A DNA stretch of 64,000 bases from Lachnospiraceae bacterium (GCA_022763925.1 JALERW010000084.1:1-64000), one strand, 5' to 3'; numbered from the stretch's first letter, positions 35,589 through 44,061 are shown. The notes: generated by a model not told the origin, from the letters alone. Program-made: numbers and translations.

Positions 35589-36083
35589 ATGAAAAAGAAA
35601 CAGTGGTATCCGTTTGCCATGCTGGGCTGTGCTGCCATGGTGAACCTTGTTTATATGGGACTGATCTATAATATGCTTGGGCTCTATACGCCCTCAATCC
35701 TGCAGGAATTTCCGGATTTTTCCCGATCTTCCTTTACGGTAACCATGACACTGATCAATCTGATGGCGGCGGCTGCAAATATGATTCATACGCCGGTATA
35801 AGCTCAGCTGTTTTTGGCTGTGCAAAAACGGTAATGAATAATCTGACGGTATATCTCGTACAGGAAATTGCCGGGGAGGAAGAGAGAAGTCAGGTGGTAA
35901 GCCGTAAGCCTTGGGGTTGCCTTTATGAGTTTTGGCTGTGCAGTGGGTGTATATATGGTTCAGCCGGGGTATGATCTTTGCGGAAGCTACCGCAGCATTT
36001 ATGTGCTGTATATTGTGCTGGCAGCTTTGTGTATGGTGCTGACCCGATATCTTCGAAATCACCGGAGAAATTCTGTAATCTGA
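35589..36083 (+). pseudogene. Decayed MFS transporter gene (large internal deletion plus frameshifts)
   Basis: The first 66 codons (MKKKQWYPFAMLGCAAMVNLVYMGLIYN...) are the N-terminus of an oxalate/formate-antiporter-like MFS protein with a good start and RBS (AAAGAGG). After NMIHTPV the frame stops at 35801. Downstream, other frames encode later MFS pieces: GCAKTVMNNLTVYLVQEIAGEEERSQVV (from about 35798) and, in a third frame, FMSFGCAVGVYMVQPGYDL...VLYIVLAALCMVLTRYLRNHRRN ending at 36083. A functional MFS gene is ~1200 bases; only ~495 remain, so most of the middle is lost. The deletion and at least two frameshifts are visible in the sequence; the family assignment is by similarity of helices. 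Confidence 0.75.
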
Positions 36084-36085
36084 TA

Positions 36086-36113
36086 TTGACAGCCAATAGA
36101 TTCGTGGTATAAT
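36086..36113 (+). promoter_or_regulatory. Promoter of the metal-efflux operon
   Basis: TTGACA (36086-36091), 16-base spacer, TATAAT (36108-36113), immediately followed by the metal-repressor operator. Confidence 0.85.
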
Positions 36114-36122
36114 AGAAACAAA

Positions 36123-36144
36123 CATATGAATAAATGTTCATATG
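36123..36144. promoter_or_regulatory. ArsR/SmtB-type operator in the metal-efflux promoter
   Basis: A perfect inverted repeat CATATGAA-N6-TTCATATG starts 10 bases after the -10 box, over the transcription start. The shape and sequence match 12-2-12-like operators of SmtB/CzrA/CadC repressors (ATATGAA...TTCATAT). The cognate repressor is probably the ArsR protein encoded last in the same operon, giving metal-induced autoregulation. Confidence 0.8.
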
Positions 36145-36179
36145 ATAAAACGAGAGATTGAAGAAAAGGGGAATGAACC

Positions 36180-36398
36180 ATGAAAAAAACGTATAAGATC
36201 GATGTGGACTGTGCAAACTGTGCGAATAAGATGGAGGAAGCAGCAAGAAAGACTTCCGGGGTGAAGGATGCGACTGTGAATTTTATGACCCTGAAGATGA
36301 TCGTTGAATTTGAGGATGGGGCTGATCCGAAGGCTGTCATGGAGACGGTACGCAGAAACTGCAAAAAGGTTGAGGATGACTGTGAGATTTTTCTGTAA
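36180..36398 (+). CDS. Heavy-metal-associated (HMA) domain protein, metal chaperone
   Basis: 72 residues, one ferredoxin-like HMA domain. The metal-binding CxxC is in DCANCANKMEEAARK, followed by GVKDATVNF and a C-terminal DDCEIFL. The adjacent P-type ATPase lacks an N-terminal HMA domain, so this protein may serve as its separate metal-delivery domain. First gene of the operon, 31 bases before the ATPase. Confidence 0.92.
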   Translation: MKKTYKIDVDCANCANKMEEAARKTSGVKDATVNFMTLKMIVEFEDGADPKAVMETVRRNCKKVEDDCEIFL

Positions 36399-36424
36399 AG
36401 GACTTTAAAGAAGAGGATGCGATT

Positions 36425-38293
36425 ATGAACAGAAAGCAGAAGAAGGTTTTGATTAGGATTCTTTCTACGGTGATCCTTTTGATTGTTTTTAACTTCCTTC
36501 CGGCAGAAGGCGTGCTCTCTTTCTGTCTGTACCTGGTTCCTTACGGGATCATCAGCTATGATATCCTTTTAAAAGCCGGGAAGGGAATCCGAAACGGGCA
36601 GGTCTTCGATGAGAATTTTCTGATGGCAGTGGCTACCGTGGGGGCAATCTGTCTGGGAGATTACCGGGAAGGCGTGGCAGTTATGCTGTTTTATCAGATC
36701 GGTGAGCTGTTTCAGAGCTATGCGGTGGGCAGAAGCCGGAAAAGTATCAGTGAGCTGATGGATATCCGTCCGGATTATGCGAATGTGGAAGAAGACGGGG
36801 AACTGAAACGGGTGGATCCGGATGAGGTCCCGATCGGAACGGTCATTGTGGTTCAGCCGGGAGAGAAGATCCCGATTGATGGGATCATAGAAGAAGGAGA
36901 GGCGCTTCTGAACACCAGTGCCCTGACCGGAGAAAGTCTGCCGAGAGAGGCTCATCCGCAGGATGAAGTGATCAGCGGCTGCATTAATATGTCCGGTGTT
37001 CTGAAGATCCGGACAACAAAGGAATTCGGGGAATCCACCGTATCCAAAATACTGGATCTGGTGGAGAATTCCAGCTCCAGAAAATCCAGATCAGAGAATT
37101 TTATCTCCAGATTTGCCCGTTACTATACGCCGGCCGTATGCTACGGTGCTCTGGCCCTGGCTGTGCTTCCGCCGCTTGTTCGGATGACGGCGCTTGGGCT
37201 TGCACCGCAGTGGGGCTCCTGGATTTACCGGGCATTGACCTTTCTTGTTATCAGCTGCCCCTGTGCTCTGGTCATCAGTATTCCTCTGAGCTTTTTTGCC
37301 GGGATCGGCGGAGCCGGAAATGCAGGAGTGCTTGTGAAGGGCTCCAATTATCTGGAAACGCTTGCCCAGACAAAGTATGTGGTTTTTGATAAAACCGGTA
37401 CGCTGACCAGGGGAGTATTTGAGGTGGTGGGGGTGCACCATAACGCTATGGAGGAGGAGAGGCTCCTGGAATATGCCGCTCTGGCGGAGAGCTATTCTTC
37501 ACATCCCATCAGCAGAAGTCTTAAGAAGGCATATGGAAAGCAGATCGACCAGGAACGGGTGACCGGGGTGAAGGAGATCAGCGGAAACGGGGTAACGGCT
37601 CTGGTGGATCAGATTCCGGTGGCAGTGGGAAATGCAAAGCTGATGAGGCAGCTTGGAATTGTTTTTGTTCCCTGCAGCCAGGTGGGAACGATTGTGCATG
37701 TAGCAGTGAACGGTGCCTATGCGGGACATATTCTGATTGCGGATGTGGTAAAGGAGCATTCCGCGCAGGCAATTTCGGAGCTTCGCAAAGCCGGTATTTC
37801 GAAAACCGTGATGCTTACCGGTGATGCAGACCGGGTTGCTTTAAAGGTGGCAGAGGAGCTTTCTGTGGATGAGGTGTACAGCGAGCTGCTTCCTGCGGAT
37901 AAGGTAGCAAAGGTGGAAGAGCTTCTTTCCCGGTGCAGAGGCAGGGAGAAGCTGGCCTTTGTGGGAGACGGAATCAACGATGCTCCGGTACTTTCCCGGG
38001 CAGATATCGGAATTGCCATGGGAGCACTCGGCTCTGATGCGGCAATCGAGGCCGCGGACGTTGTGCTTATGGATGATGACCCGCAAAAGATCGTGAAGGC
38101 GATCCGGATCGCAAGAAAATGCCTGCGCATTGTATATGAAAACATCTATTTTGCCATTGGGGTCAAAATACTGTGTCTGCTCCTGGGCGCGCTGGGAATC
38201 GCCAACATGTGGCTTGCGATTTTTGCGGATGTGGGAGTTATGGTAATTGCCGCGCTCAATGCGATCCGTGCATTATTTGTAAAAAATCTGTAG
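36425..38293 (+). CDS. P1B-type heavy-metal-translocating ATPase (Cd/Zn/Pb type)
   Basis: 622 residues. Exports divalent soft metals across the membrane using ATP. Motifs: transmembrane CPC (VISCPCALVIS, around residue 279), TGES phosphatase loop, phosphorylation site DKTGTLT (Asp near 322), SSHPIS (the P1B His-Pro) and GDGINDAPVL. CPC with the ZntA/CadA-like end helices favours Zn/Cd/Pb over copper. No N-terminal HMA domain is fused; it is supplied by the preceding gene. Second gene of the ArsR-controlled operon. Confidence 0.93.
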   Translation: MNRKQKKVLIRILSTVILLIVFNFLPAEGVLSFCLYLVPYGIISYDILLKAGKGIRNGQVFDENFLMAVATVGAICLGDYREGVAVMLFYQIGELFQSYAVGRSRKSISELMDIRPDYANVEEDGELKRVDPDEVPIGTVIVVQPGEKIPIDGIIEEGEALLNTSALTGESLPREAHPQDEVISGCINMSGVLKIRTTKEFGESTVSKILDLVENSSSRKSRSENFISRFARYYTPAVCYGALALAVLPPLVRMTALGLAPQWGSWIYRALTFLVISCPCALVISIPLSFFAGIGGAGNAGVLVKGSNYLETLAQTKYVVFDKTGTLTRGVFEVVGVHHNAMEEERLLEYAALAESYSSHPISRSLKKAYGKQIDQERVTGVKEISGNGVTALVDQIPVAVGNAKLMRQLGIVFVPCSQVGTIVHVAVNGAYAGHILIADVVKEHSAQAISELRKAGISKTVMLTGDADRVALKVAEELSVDEVYSELLPADKVAKVEELLSRCRGREKLAFVGDGINDAPVLSRADIGIAMGALGSDAAIEAADVVLMDDDPQKIVKAIRIARKCLRIVYENIYFAIGVKILCLLLGALGIANMWLAIFADVGVMVIAALNAIRALFVKNL

Positions 38294-38306
38294 ATAGGAG
38301 AGCAAA

Positions 38307-38678
38307 ATGGAACAGAAGCTATCAGAAAAAGAAACCATGTGCTGTGATATCCTGGAGGTACATGAGGATCTGCTGAAGATCGTGCAGGAGACAATGCCGG
38401 AGGAGACGGAGCTTTATGATCTGGCAGAGCTTTTTAAGGTATTCGGTGATTCCACCAGAATCCGGATCCTGTTTGTACTGTTTGAAGCTGAGGTCTGCGT
38501 CTGTGACCTTGCTCAGGCTCTTGGCATGACCCAGTCTGCCATATCTCATCAGCTTCGGATTCTGAAACAGAATAAGCTGGTGAAGAGCAGAAGAGAGGGA
38601 AAATCCGTGTTTTACTCTCTGGCGGATGAGCATGTACGGACGATCATCGCCCAGGGCCGGGAGCATATTGAGGAATAA
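38307..38678 (+). CDS. ArsR/SmtB-family metal-responsive repressor
   Basis: 123 residues, winged-helix dimer. The alpha3N-type metal site is indicated by EAEVCVCDLAQALGMTQSAISHQLRILKQ (the CVC pair at the start of the recognition region, as in CadC/CmtR-like sensors), and an N-terminal CC pair (TMCCDIL) could complete a thiolate site. AGGAG lies upstream of the ATG, 13 bases after the ATPase. It probably binds the inverted repeat at 36123. Its stop lies two bases from the stop of the convergent transporter gene, with no terminator between. Confidence 0.9.
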   Translation: MEQKLSEKETMCCDILEVHEDLLKIVQETMPEETELYDLAELFKVFGDSTRIRILFVLFEAEVCVCDLAQALGMTQSAISHQLRILKQNKLVKSRREGKSVFYSLADEHVRTIIAQGREHIEE

Positions 38679-38680
38679 AA

Positions 38681-39235
38681 TCAGAGAAAACTGTTTAATA
38701 TCATTCCACCGATGATCAGCAGGAGACCCGAAAAGCCCAGAGGCTCCGGTATACGGTCTCCCAGAACCAGAATGCCTCCGATCAGCGTAAAGATCACTTC
38801 CCCGCACTGTGTTGCCTCAATGACAGCCAGCTGGCGGGGATTTTCCTTTACAAGGTCCGTGGCGTGAAAAAACAGAATCGTTGCGATAACACCGGAAAAC
38901 AGTGCCACAGCAAAGGACTGAAGCAGCTGTCCGCGGGACGGAAGACCGGAGCGCAGGAAGGCAGCTGCCGCTGTGATGAGCCAGAAGGGCATACTTGAGA
39001 GAGTCATACCGAAAACCCGCTGAACCGTATTGAGAAACACCGGGCAGTGCTGCATCATTTTACGGTTGCCCAGGGGATAGGAAAATGCTGCGATAAGAAG
39101 GGGAAGCAGAAAGAGATATCGGAGGCAGGCACCCCACATCCAGTAGCCGCCGGATAAATGCATACTCCGGTTAAAAATGAATGTGAATGCAAAAAACAGT
39201 GATGAAAGTACGCCGTAAATAAGTGCTTTTTTCAT
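38681..39235 (-). CDS. EmrE/DMT-family transporter with probable in-frame internal deletion
   Basis: 184 residues with about six membrane helices. The N-terminus (ALIYGVLSSLFFAFTFIFNRSMHLSGGYWMW) and the C-terminal half (AFSYPLGNRKMM, QRVFGMTLSSMPFWL, ATQCGEVIFTLIGGILVLGDRIPEP) match members of the putative multidrug-resistance DMT family, which are normally ~300 residues with ten helices. The second helix (RYLFLLPLLIAA) joins directly to AFSYPLGN, which in relatives comes about 110 residues later, so an in-frame deletion is likely. Start ATG 39235 is preferred to 39268, since the latter overlaps the promoter. Probably non-functional, though the frame is intact. Confidence 0.65.
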   Translation of the reverse strand: MKKALIYGVLSSLFFAFTFIFNRSMHLSGGYWMWGACLRYLFLLPLLIAAFSYPLGNRKMMQHCPVFLNTVQRVFGMTLSSMPFWLITAAAAFLRSGLPSRGQLLQSFAVALFSGVIATILFFHATDLVKENPRQLAVIEATQCGEVIFTLIGGILVLGDRIPEPLGFSGLLLIIGGMILNSFL

Positions 39236-39270
39236 TATGATCAAAAGTCCCTTCTTTAAAAACTGCATTT

Positions 39271-39299
39271 ATTATAATCAGAATGCCGATGAAGGGCAA
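39271..39299 (-). promoter_or_regulatory. Promoter of the DMT-family gene
   Basis: Minus strand TTGCCC (39299-39294), 17-base spacer, TATAAT (39276-39271). Confidence 0.65.
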
Positions 39300-39347
39300 T
39301 GATCCAAAAGTATGATTTCTCTTCAGGGAATTTCATGTATAAATGTA

Positions 39348-39376
39348 TTGAAAAACCTTTTGCCCGCGGATACAAT
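39348..39376 (+). promoter_or_regulatory. Promoter of the DUF362 gene
   Basis: TTGAAA (39348-39353), 17-base spacer, TACAAT (39371-39376). Confidence 0.6.
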
Positions 39377-39402
39377 AGTATCGTCAGCGGAGGGAGATTT
39401 TT

Positions 39403-40518
39403 ATGAACAGAAATGAGATCATCGTTATACATGGAGAAGATATTGTGGCTATGACCCGAAGGCTTCTGAAGGAAGCAGACCTGGCATCCATGATCGGAGA
39501 GCAAAGGAAGCGGATCGGAATCAAGCCGAATCTGGTTGGGGCCTATCCGGCAGAGGACGGTGCCACCACGCATCCTGCGATCGTGGAGGAGCTGATCCGG
39601 TATCTTCAGGAAAACGGCTTCAGAGATATTACGATACTGGAGGGCTCCTGGGTCGGAGACCGGACAGAGGATGCCTTTGAAGTATGCGGCTACACTGCGC
39701 TGGCAAAGGCATATGATGTCAGACTTGTGGATACGCAGAAGGATACCGCACATGAAGAAGACTGTGAAGGCATTAAGCTTTGGATCTGCGACAGCGTCCG
39801 GTCCATCGATTTCCTGATCAATGTACCGGTGCTCAAGGGACACTGTCAGACAAGGATGACCTGTGCCCTGAAAAATATGAAGGGGCTGATTCCGAATAAA
39901 GAGAAGAGGCGGTTTCATACGATGGGGCTTCATAAGCCCATTGCCCATCTGAATACACGGATCCGTCAGGATTTTATTCTGGTGGACAGCATATGCGGGG
40001 ACTGGGATTTTGAGGATGGCGGGAACCCTGTGGTGACGAACCGGATGTATGCGGCGAAGGATCCGGTACTGTGTGATGCCTTTGGCTGCAGGCTTCTTTC
40101 CCGGGAGGTATCGGAGGTGCCCTACATCGGTATGGCAGAAGCGCTTGGTGCAGGAAGCGCAGACCTTGCCCATGCGGATATCCGGTATCTGAATGCTCCG
40201 AAAAGCGGAACCGGGGAGGCCCCGGCAGCGAGCAGGGTACTTCGTCTGGCAGAAAAGGCAGAGGAGATCGACTCCTGCAGTGCCTGTTACGGCTATCTGA
40301 TACCGGCGCTGGATATGCTGGACCGGGAAGGGCTTCTGGATCAGCTTGATGAGAAGGTATGTCTTGGTCAGGGCTACCGGGGGCTTACGGGAACCCTTGG
40401 GATCGGAACCTGCACAAGGGAGTTTTCCTGTAATCTTTTGGGCTGTCCCCCGGTGGAATCAGAAATATATGAATTTCTGAAGGATTATATTCTGAAAAAA
40501 AAGAAGGATGAAACATGA
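39403..40518 (+). CDS. DUF362 domain protein
   Basis: 371 residues, cytoplasmic. DUF362 landmarks: RIGIKPNLVGAYPAEDGATTHPAIVEELIRYL near the start, ITILEGSWVGDRTEDAFEVCGY, and INVPVLKGHCQTRMTCALKNMKGLIPNKEKRRFH. The usual C-terminal 4Fe-4S ferredoxin motif is missing; instead the C-terminus has scattered cysteines (DSCSACYGYL, CTREFSCNLLGC) that might bind a metal or cluster. The family's function is unknown. GGAGGG lies 8 bases before the ATG. Monocistronic. Confidence 0.85.
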   Translation: MNRNEIIVIHGEDIVAMTRRLLKEADLASMIGEQRKRIGIKPNLVGAYPAEDGATTHPAIVEELIRYLQENGFRDITILEGSWVGDRTEDAFEVCGYTALAKAYDVRLVDTQKDTAHEEDCEGIKLWICDSVRSIDFLINVPVLKGHCQTRMTCALKNMKGLIPNKEKRRFHTMGLHKPIAHLNTRIRQDFILVDSICGDWDFEDGGNPVVTNRMYAAKDPVLCDAFGCRLLSREVSEVPYIGMAEALGAGSADLAHADIRYLNAPKSGTGEAPAASRVLRLAEKAEEIDSCSACYGYLIPALDMLDREGLLDQLDEKVCLGQGYRGLTGTLGIGTCTREFSCNLLGCPPVESEIYEFLKDYILKKKKDET

Positions 40519-40524
40519 AAAGAA

Positions 40525-40566
40525 AAATCCGGAGAATTTCTTAAGAAATTCTTTGGATTTTTTTGT
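40525..40566 (+). terminator. Terminator after the DUF362 gene
   Basis: AAATCCGGAGAATTTC / GAAATTCTTTGGATTT with a TTAA loop and a two-base mismatch, followed by a T run. Confidence 0.85.
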
Positions 40567-40616
40567 ATGCTGTATTTAGTTTTCTTCTCTATCCTGTAGA
40601 GGAAAGGAGGAGAGCA

Positions 40617-40625
40617 TGATATAAT
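40617..40625 (+). promoter_or_regulatory. Extended -10 promoter of the two-component system
   Basis: TGATATAAT gives a perfect extended -10 (TATAAT at 40620-40625). No -35 match at the right distance; about 39 bases before the regulator start. Confidence 0.55.
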
Positions 40626-40663
40626 CGACTGGACAGAATGCTACAGTAAGGGAGATTGGGATT

Positions 40664-41377
40664 GTGAATACATATAATGTGTTGGTCGTGGAGGACGATC
40701 AGGAAATCAGAGACGGAATCGGAATTTATCTGAGCAGTCAGGGTTATCAGGTGTTCAAGGCAGCAGACGGGGTGGAAGGCCTTGCAGTCATAGAAAAAAA
40801 TGAGATCCACCTGGCCGTGGTGGATGTGATGATGCCCAGGATGGATGGGATTACTATGGTGATGAAGCTTCGGGAAACCCATGATTTTCCGGTGATTATG
40901 CTTTCGGCAAAATCAGAAGAGGTGGATAAGATTCTGGGACTGAATATGGGAGCAGATGATTATGTGACAAAGCCCTTCACGCCGCTGGAGCTGCTGGCAA
41001 GAGTGAATTCCCATCTGAGACGTTATTCCCGGTATCTGGAAATGGTAAAGGAAAAACAGAATGCTCCGAACGAGCATGTATATATGATAGGCGGGCTGGA
41101 GCTTAATGAGGATACCGTGGAGCTTAAGGTGGACGGACAGCCGGTGAAAATGACTCCGATGGAGTTCAAAATCCTTCAGCTGCTGATGAAAAATCCCGGA
41201 AGGGTATTTTCTGCCGATGAGATTTATGAACGGATCTGGAACGAACGGGCGGTGAATACGGATACGATTATGGTTCATGTAAGGAATATCCGGGAAAAAA
41301 TTGAAATCAATCCAAAGGAACCGAAATATTTGAAGGTGGTGTGGGGTGTTGGATACAAAATCGAAAAACAACCGTAA
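40664..41377 (+). CDS. OmpR-family response regulator
   Basis: 237 residues. Receiver domain with acidic pocket VVEDDQE, phospho-acceptor Asp in AVVDVMMPRMDG and Lys in VTKPFTPLELLARV; C-terminal winged helix (MTPMEFKILQLLMKNPGRVFSADEIYERIW, HVRNIREKIE, VWGVGYKIE). It resembles VanR-like regulators of Clostridia. The start is GTG 40664 with GGGAGA 8 bases upstream. Its end overlaps the kinase gene by 32 bases, so both are coexpressed. The target genes are not evident. Confidence 0.93.
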   Translation: MNTYNVLVVEDDQEIRDGIGIYLSSQGYQVFKAADGVEGLAVIEKNEIHLAVVDVMMPRMDGITMVMKLRETHDFPVIMLSAKSEEVDKILGLNMGADDYVTKPFTPLELLARVNSHLRRYSRYLEMVKEKQNAPNEHVYMIGGLELNEDTVELKVDGQPVKMTPMEFKILQLLMKNPGRVFSADEIYERIWNERAVNTDTIMVHVRNIREKIEINPKEPKYLKVVWGVGYKIEKQP

Positions 41378-43550
41378 AAAGGGATTGTTCTGTGTTTTTT
41401 TATGTGCGGTGCTGCCGGCTGTGATCATGCTTGCATTCTACCCGTTTTTTGGGAAGAGAGCACATAGGAATGCCGAACAGGAGCAGATGACTGAGACTGC
41501 GGATCAGTATGAGAATTATTTTGGAACTTCCTATATTTACGATATTTATCAGAGTGCTTATGTCCTCTATGAGGACCTTGCAAAAAAGAACAGCGAAGGC
41601 TCCCTGGTAGAGGAGGATATCTTCTTTCCGGAGGTGGACAAGGAGAGCCTTACTGAGGAGGAACGGGAGTATTACCGGGAGATCGTCCGCAATGAAATGA
41701 GCAATAACAGGGACAGCTTTCTTGATTTTACCGGGCAGGCCGATTACTATGCGGTCGACACACAGACAAAGAATGAGGAATCCAACATCGGAGAAAACCG
41801 GACGCTGATCGAGGAATATTTGTCTTCAAAAAATACAGAAGAAGAGCTGAATAACCTGTATGATGCCTGGATCTGTATCCGGTACCGGGAAAACGGTGAT
41901 GTATCCCTGGAGGGGTATCATGGCCTTGATGGAAATCTGTTTCTTAGGAAAAACCAGGAATATCAGCACAGCAGTACGATGGAAGAACGCTATGGAGAAC
42001 CGGCACCGGAGCTGAAGGCCCCGTGCAATATGGTGGTCTTTTATGGACTGAGCGGGACAGAGGAATATGCAGCGTGGGAAGACTGGTACCGGATGTATCG
42101 GTATTATCTGAACAGCGGAGCTGTGTATCTGTTTTATGTGCTGCTGGCTGCTGTTGCGGTTTTGGCAGTATGGTTTCGGAAAAGGGAGTGTTATGAGCTG
42201 AATGAAACCCGTTTCTTTCATGTTCCGCTGGAGCTTGTGATCTGCGGCATTGTTCTGGTTCTGTCCATGACAGGCCCTGTAATAGAAATGATGGTAAGCT
42301 GCATGGAAGGCTTTGATTCCTCGGGAACAGCCGTTCTTTCGGGCTTTTGGGGTGCCGCGGGAAATCTGGCAGCCTGGTCCGCCCTGTTTTTCCTCTGGTT
42401 CTGGGAAGCAGGCTGTCTGTTCCCGATGCTTCAAAAAGGAATTCTGCCGTATATCAGGGAATATTCCCTGTGCTACCGGATTGTTCCGTTTGTGAAACAG
42501 AAGGTGTTTCCTTTCTTTACAGGGCAGTGGAAGCGGTTTTTGCATTTTATTGGCGATGTGGATCTGACAGAGCATATGGAAAAGAGCATCTGGAAGGTTG
42601 TGCTGGTAAACGGTGCTGTTGTAGCGATCCTGTGTACCATGTGGTTCGGCGGAATTGTGGGTGTTGTGATCTATTCGGTATTTCTGTTCTTTTATCTGAG
42701 AAGATTTTTTACGGGTATACGCAGACAGTATCAGGCTCTGCTTGTATGGGTGCGTGAGCTGTCCGGGGGAAATCTGAATGCGCAGATGGAAGGAGAGGCC
42801 GGAATCTTTGAGCCACTGAAGGAAGAGCTGGGACATATTCAGACAGGCTTTAAGCACGCGGTGGAGGAGGAGGTAAAAAGTCAGAAAATGAAGGCTGAGC
42901 TGATCACCAATGTTTCTCATGATCTGAAAACTCCGCTGACTGCCATTATTACTTATGTGAATCTTTTAAAGGAGGAGCATCTGACCGGGGAACAGCGAGC
43001 CGATTACATCCGGATACTGGATAAGAAATCCATGCGGCTGAAGGTGCTGATTGAGGATCTGTTTGAGATCAGCAAGGCAACAAGCAATAATGTACAGCTG
43101 AATATTTCTGATGTGGATATCGTAAATCTGATCCGGCAGGTGCGCTTTGAGATGGAGGATAAGCTTTCGTCCTCCGGCCTGCATTTTCGCTGGAATCTTC
43201 CAAAGGAGAAGGTGATTCTTCCTCTGGACAGCCAGAAGACCTATCGTGTATTTGAGAATCTTCTGGGAAATATCCTGAAATATGCCATGAAGGGCTCCAG
43301 AGTATATATTGATCTGAGAAGAGCAGATTCCGGAAGCACGGTGATTACAATGAAAAATATTTCCGCCACGGAGCTGAATTTTGATCCGAAGGAGATTACG
43401 GAGCGATTTGTCCGTGGAGATCTCTCCAGAAATACGGAGGGCAGCGGTCTTGGCCTTGCCATCGCCCGAAGCTTTGTGGAGCTTCAGGGCGGACAGCTGG
43501 ACATTGAAATTGACGGAGATCTGTTCAAGGCTATTATTGTATTTCCTTAA
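41346..43550 (+). CDS. Membrane sensor histidine kinase
   Basis: 734 residues. N-terminal helix (GLFCVFLCAVLPAVIMLAFYPFF), a ~220-residue extracytoplasmic sensor region rich in acidic residues, then four further helices (from AVYLFYVLLAAVAVLAVWF to VVIYSVFLFFYLRRFF), a HAMP-like linker, a HisKA dimerisation helix with phospho-acceptor His (NVSHDLKTPLTAII) and an HATPase domain (N box ENLLGNILKYAMKG; GSGLGLAIARSFVELQGG). The canonical DxGxG G1 box is replaced by MKNISATE, a variation known in some VanS-like Firmicutes kinases. Start GTG 41346 (or TTG 41349) lies inside the regulator gene. Signal unknown. Confidence 0.9.
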   Translation: MLDTKSKNNRKKGLFCVFLCAVLPAVIMLAFYPFFGKRAHRNAEQEQMTETADQYENYFGTSYIYDIYQSAYVLYEDLAKKNSEGSLVEEDIFFPEVDKESLTEEEREYYREIVRNEMSNNRDSFLDFTGQADYYAVDTQTKNEESNIGENRTLIEEYLSSKNTEEELNNLYDAWICIRYRENGDVSLEGYHGLDGNLFLRKNQEYQHSSTMEERYGEPAPELKAPCNMVVFYGLSGTEEYAAWEDWYRMYRYYLNSGAVYLFYVLLAAVAVLAVWFRKRECYELNETRFFHVPLELVICGIVLVLSMTGPVIEMMVSCMEGFDSSGTAVLSGFWGAAGNLAAWSALFFLWFWEAGCLFPMLQKGILPYIREYSLCYRIVPFVKQKVFPFFTGQWKRFLHFIGDVDLTEHMEKSIWKVVLVNGAVVAILCTMWFGGIVGVVIYSVFLFFYLRRFFTGIRRQYQALLVWVRELSGGNLNAQMEGEAGIFEPLKEELGHIQTGFKHAVEEEVKSQKMKAELITNVSHDLKTPLTAIITYVNLLKEEHLTGEQRADYIRILDKKSMRLKVLIEDLFEISKATSNNVQLNISDVDIVNLIRQVRFEMEDKLSSSGLHFRWNLPKEKVILPLDSQKTYRVFENLLGNILKYAMKGSRVYIDLRRADSGSTVITMKNISATELNFDPKEITERFVRGDLSRNTEGSGLGLAIARSFVELQGGQLDIEIDGDLFKAIIVFP

Positions 43551-43570
43551 CAGGCATAGTTTTATCATGT

Positions 43571-43605
43571 AAAGTCCCATCTCACAGACAGAGATGGGAC
43601 TTTAT
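43571..43605 (+). terminator. Terminator of the two-component operon
   Basis: Perfect 13-bp stem AAAGTCCCATCTC / GAGATGGGACTTT with a seven-base loop, then ATAT. Confidence 0.75.
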
Positions 43606-43621
43606 ATGCGAATGGATAAAG

Positions 43622-43651
43622 TGCACAATTTATAACAAATAAAATTGTGCA
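43622..43651. repeat. Perfect 10-bp inverted repeat
   Basis: TGCACAATTT (43622-43631) and AAATTGTGCA (43642-43651) flank a 10-base AT-rich loop. No T run follows, so it may be an operator or an RNA hairpin. It lies in a 640-base stretch whose only other content is the small ORF unit at 43826-44094. Between 43652 and 43825 I see only AT-rich sequence with short TAATG/CATAA repeats. Confidence 0.5.
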
Positions 43652-43825
43652 AAGGAACGAAAAACGGGAGAAAAACATGCCAAGGGAAGAATGAGAGAGG
43701 AAGAAAATCCATCTGCATAATGACATAATGCATAAAAAATAATGTATAAATTTATCATTTTGACAGCTATGAAGAAGGGCAGGAAAGAAGTTTACCAGTA
43801 AAAAGGAGAAAGCGCTTCCGACCTA

Positions 43826-43854
43826 TTGTCATGGAAAGCCGCCTGTGCTAGTAT
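43826..43854 (+). promoter_or_regulatory. Promoter of the 25-codon small ORF unit
   Basis: TTGTCA (43826-43831), 17-base spacer, TAGTAT (43849-43854), with a TG upstream of the -10. It drives no annotated gene other than the small ORF. Confidence 0.5.
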
Positions 43855-43926
43855 ACAGGTGTCGAAAGGAAAGGCCTTCGGATGAAGAAAACAGGATCGA
43901 TGAAAAATCGGAAAGGAGAAACAATT

Positions 43927-44004
43927 ATGAAAACAATTATCAGCAAAATCTGGGAAAGCTTATGCGCACTGTCTGAGGAGATTTACGAGGAAAATTACAG
44001 ATAG
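43927..44004 (+). CDS. Putative 25-residue small protein
   Basis: Too short for the ORF track. AAAGGAG lies 8 bases before an ATG that opens 25 codons (MKTIISKIWESLCALSEEIY and five more residues, ending TAG at 44004). The sequence could form an amphipathic helix with a basic N-terminus and acidic C-terminus. A promoter lies ~75 bases upstream and a terminator 58 bases downstream, so this is a self-contained transcription unit; whether the peptide or the RNA is the product cannot be decided. I recognise no family. Confidence 0.45.
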   Translation: MKTIISKIWESLCALSEEIYEENYR

Positions 44005-44061
44005 GTTACGCTTTCGGAAGGAAGACATGCAGATAAGAAGATCTGCATGAATTCAAAGGCT

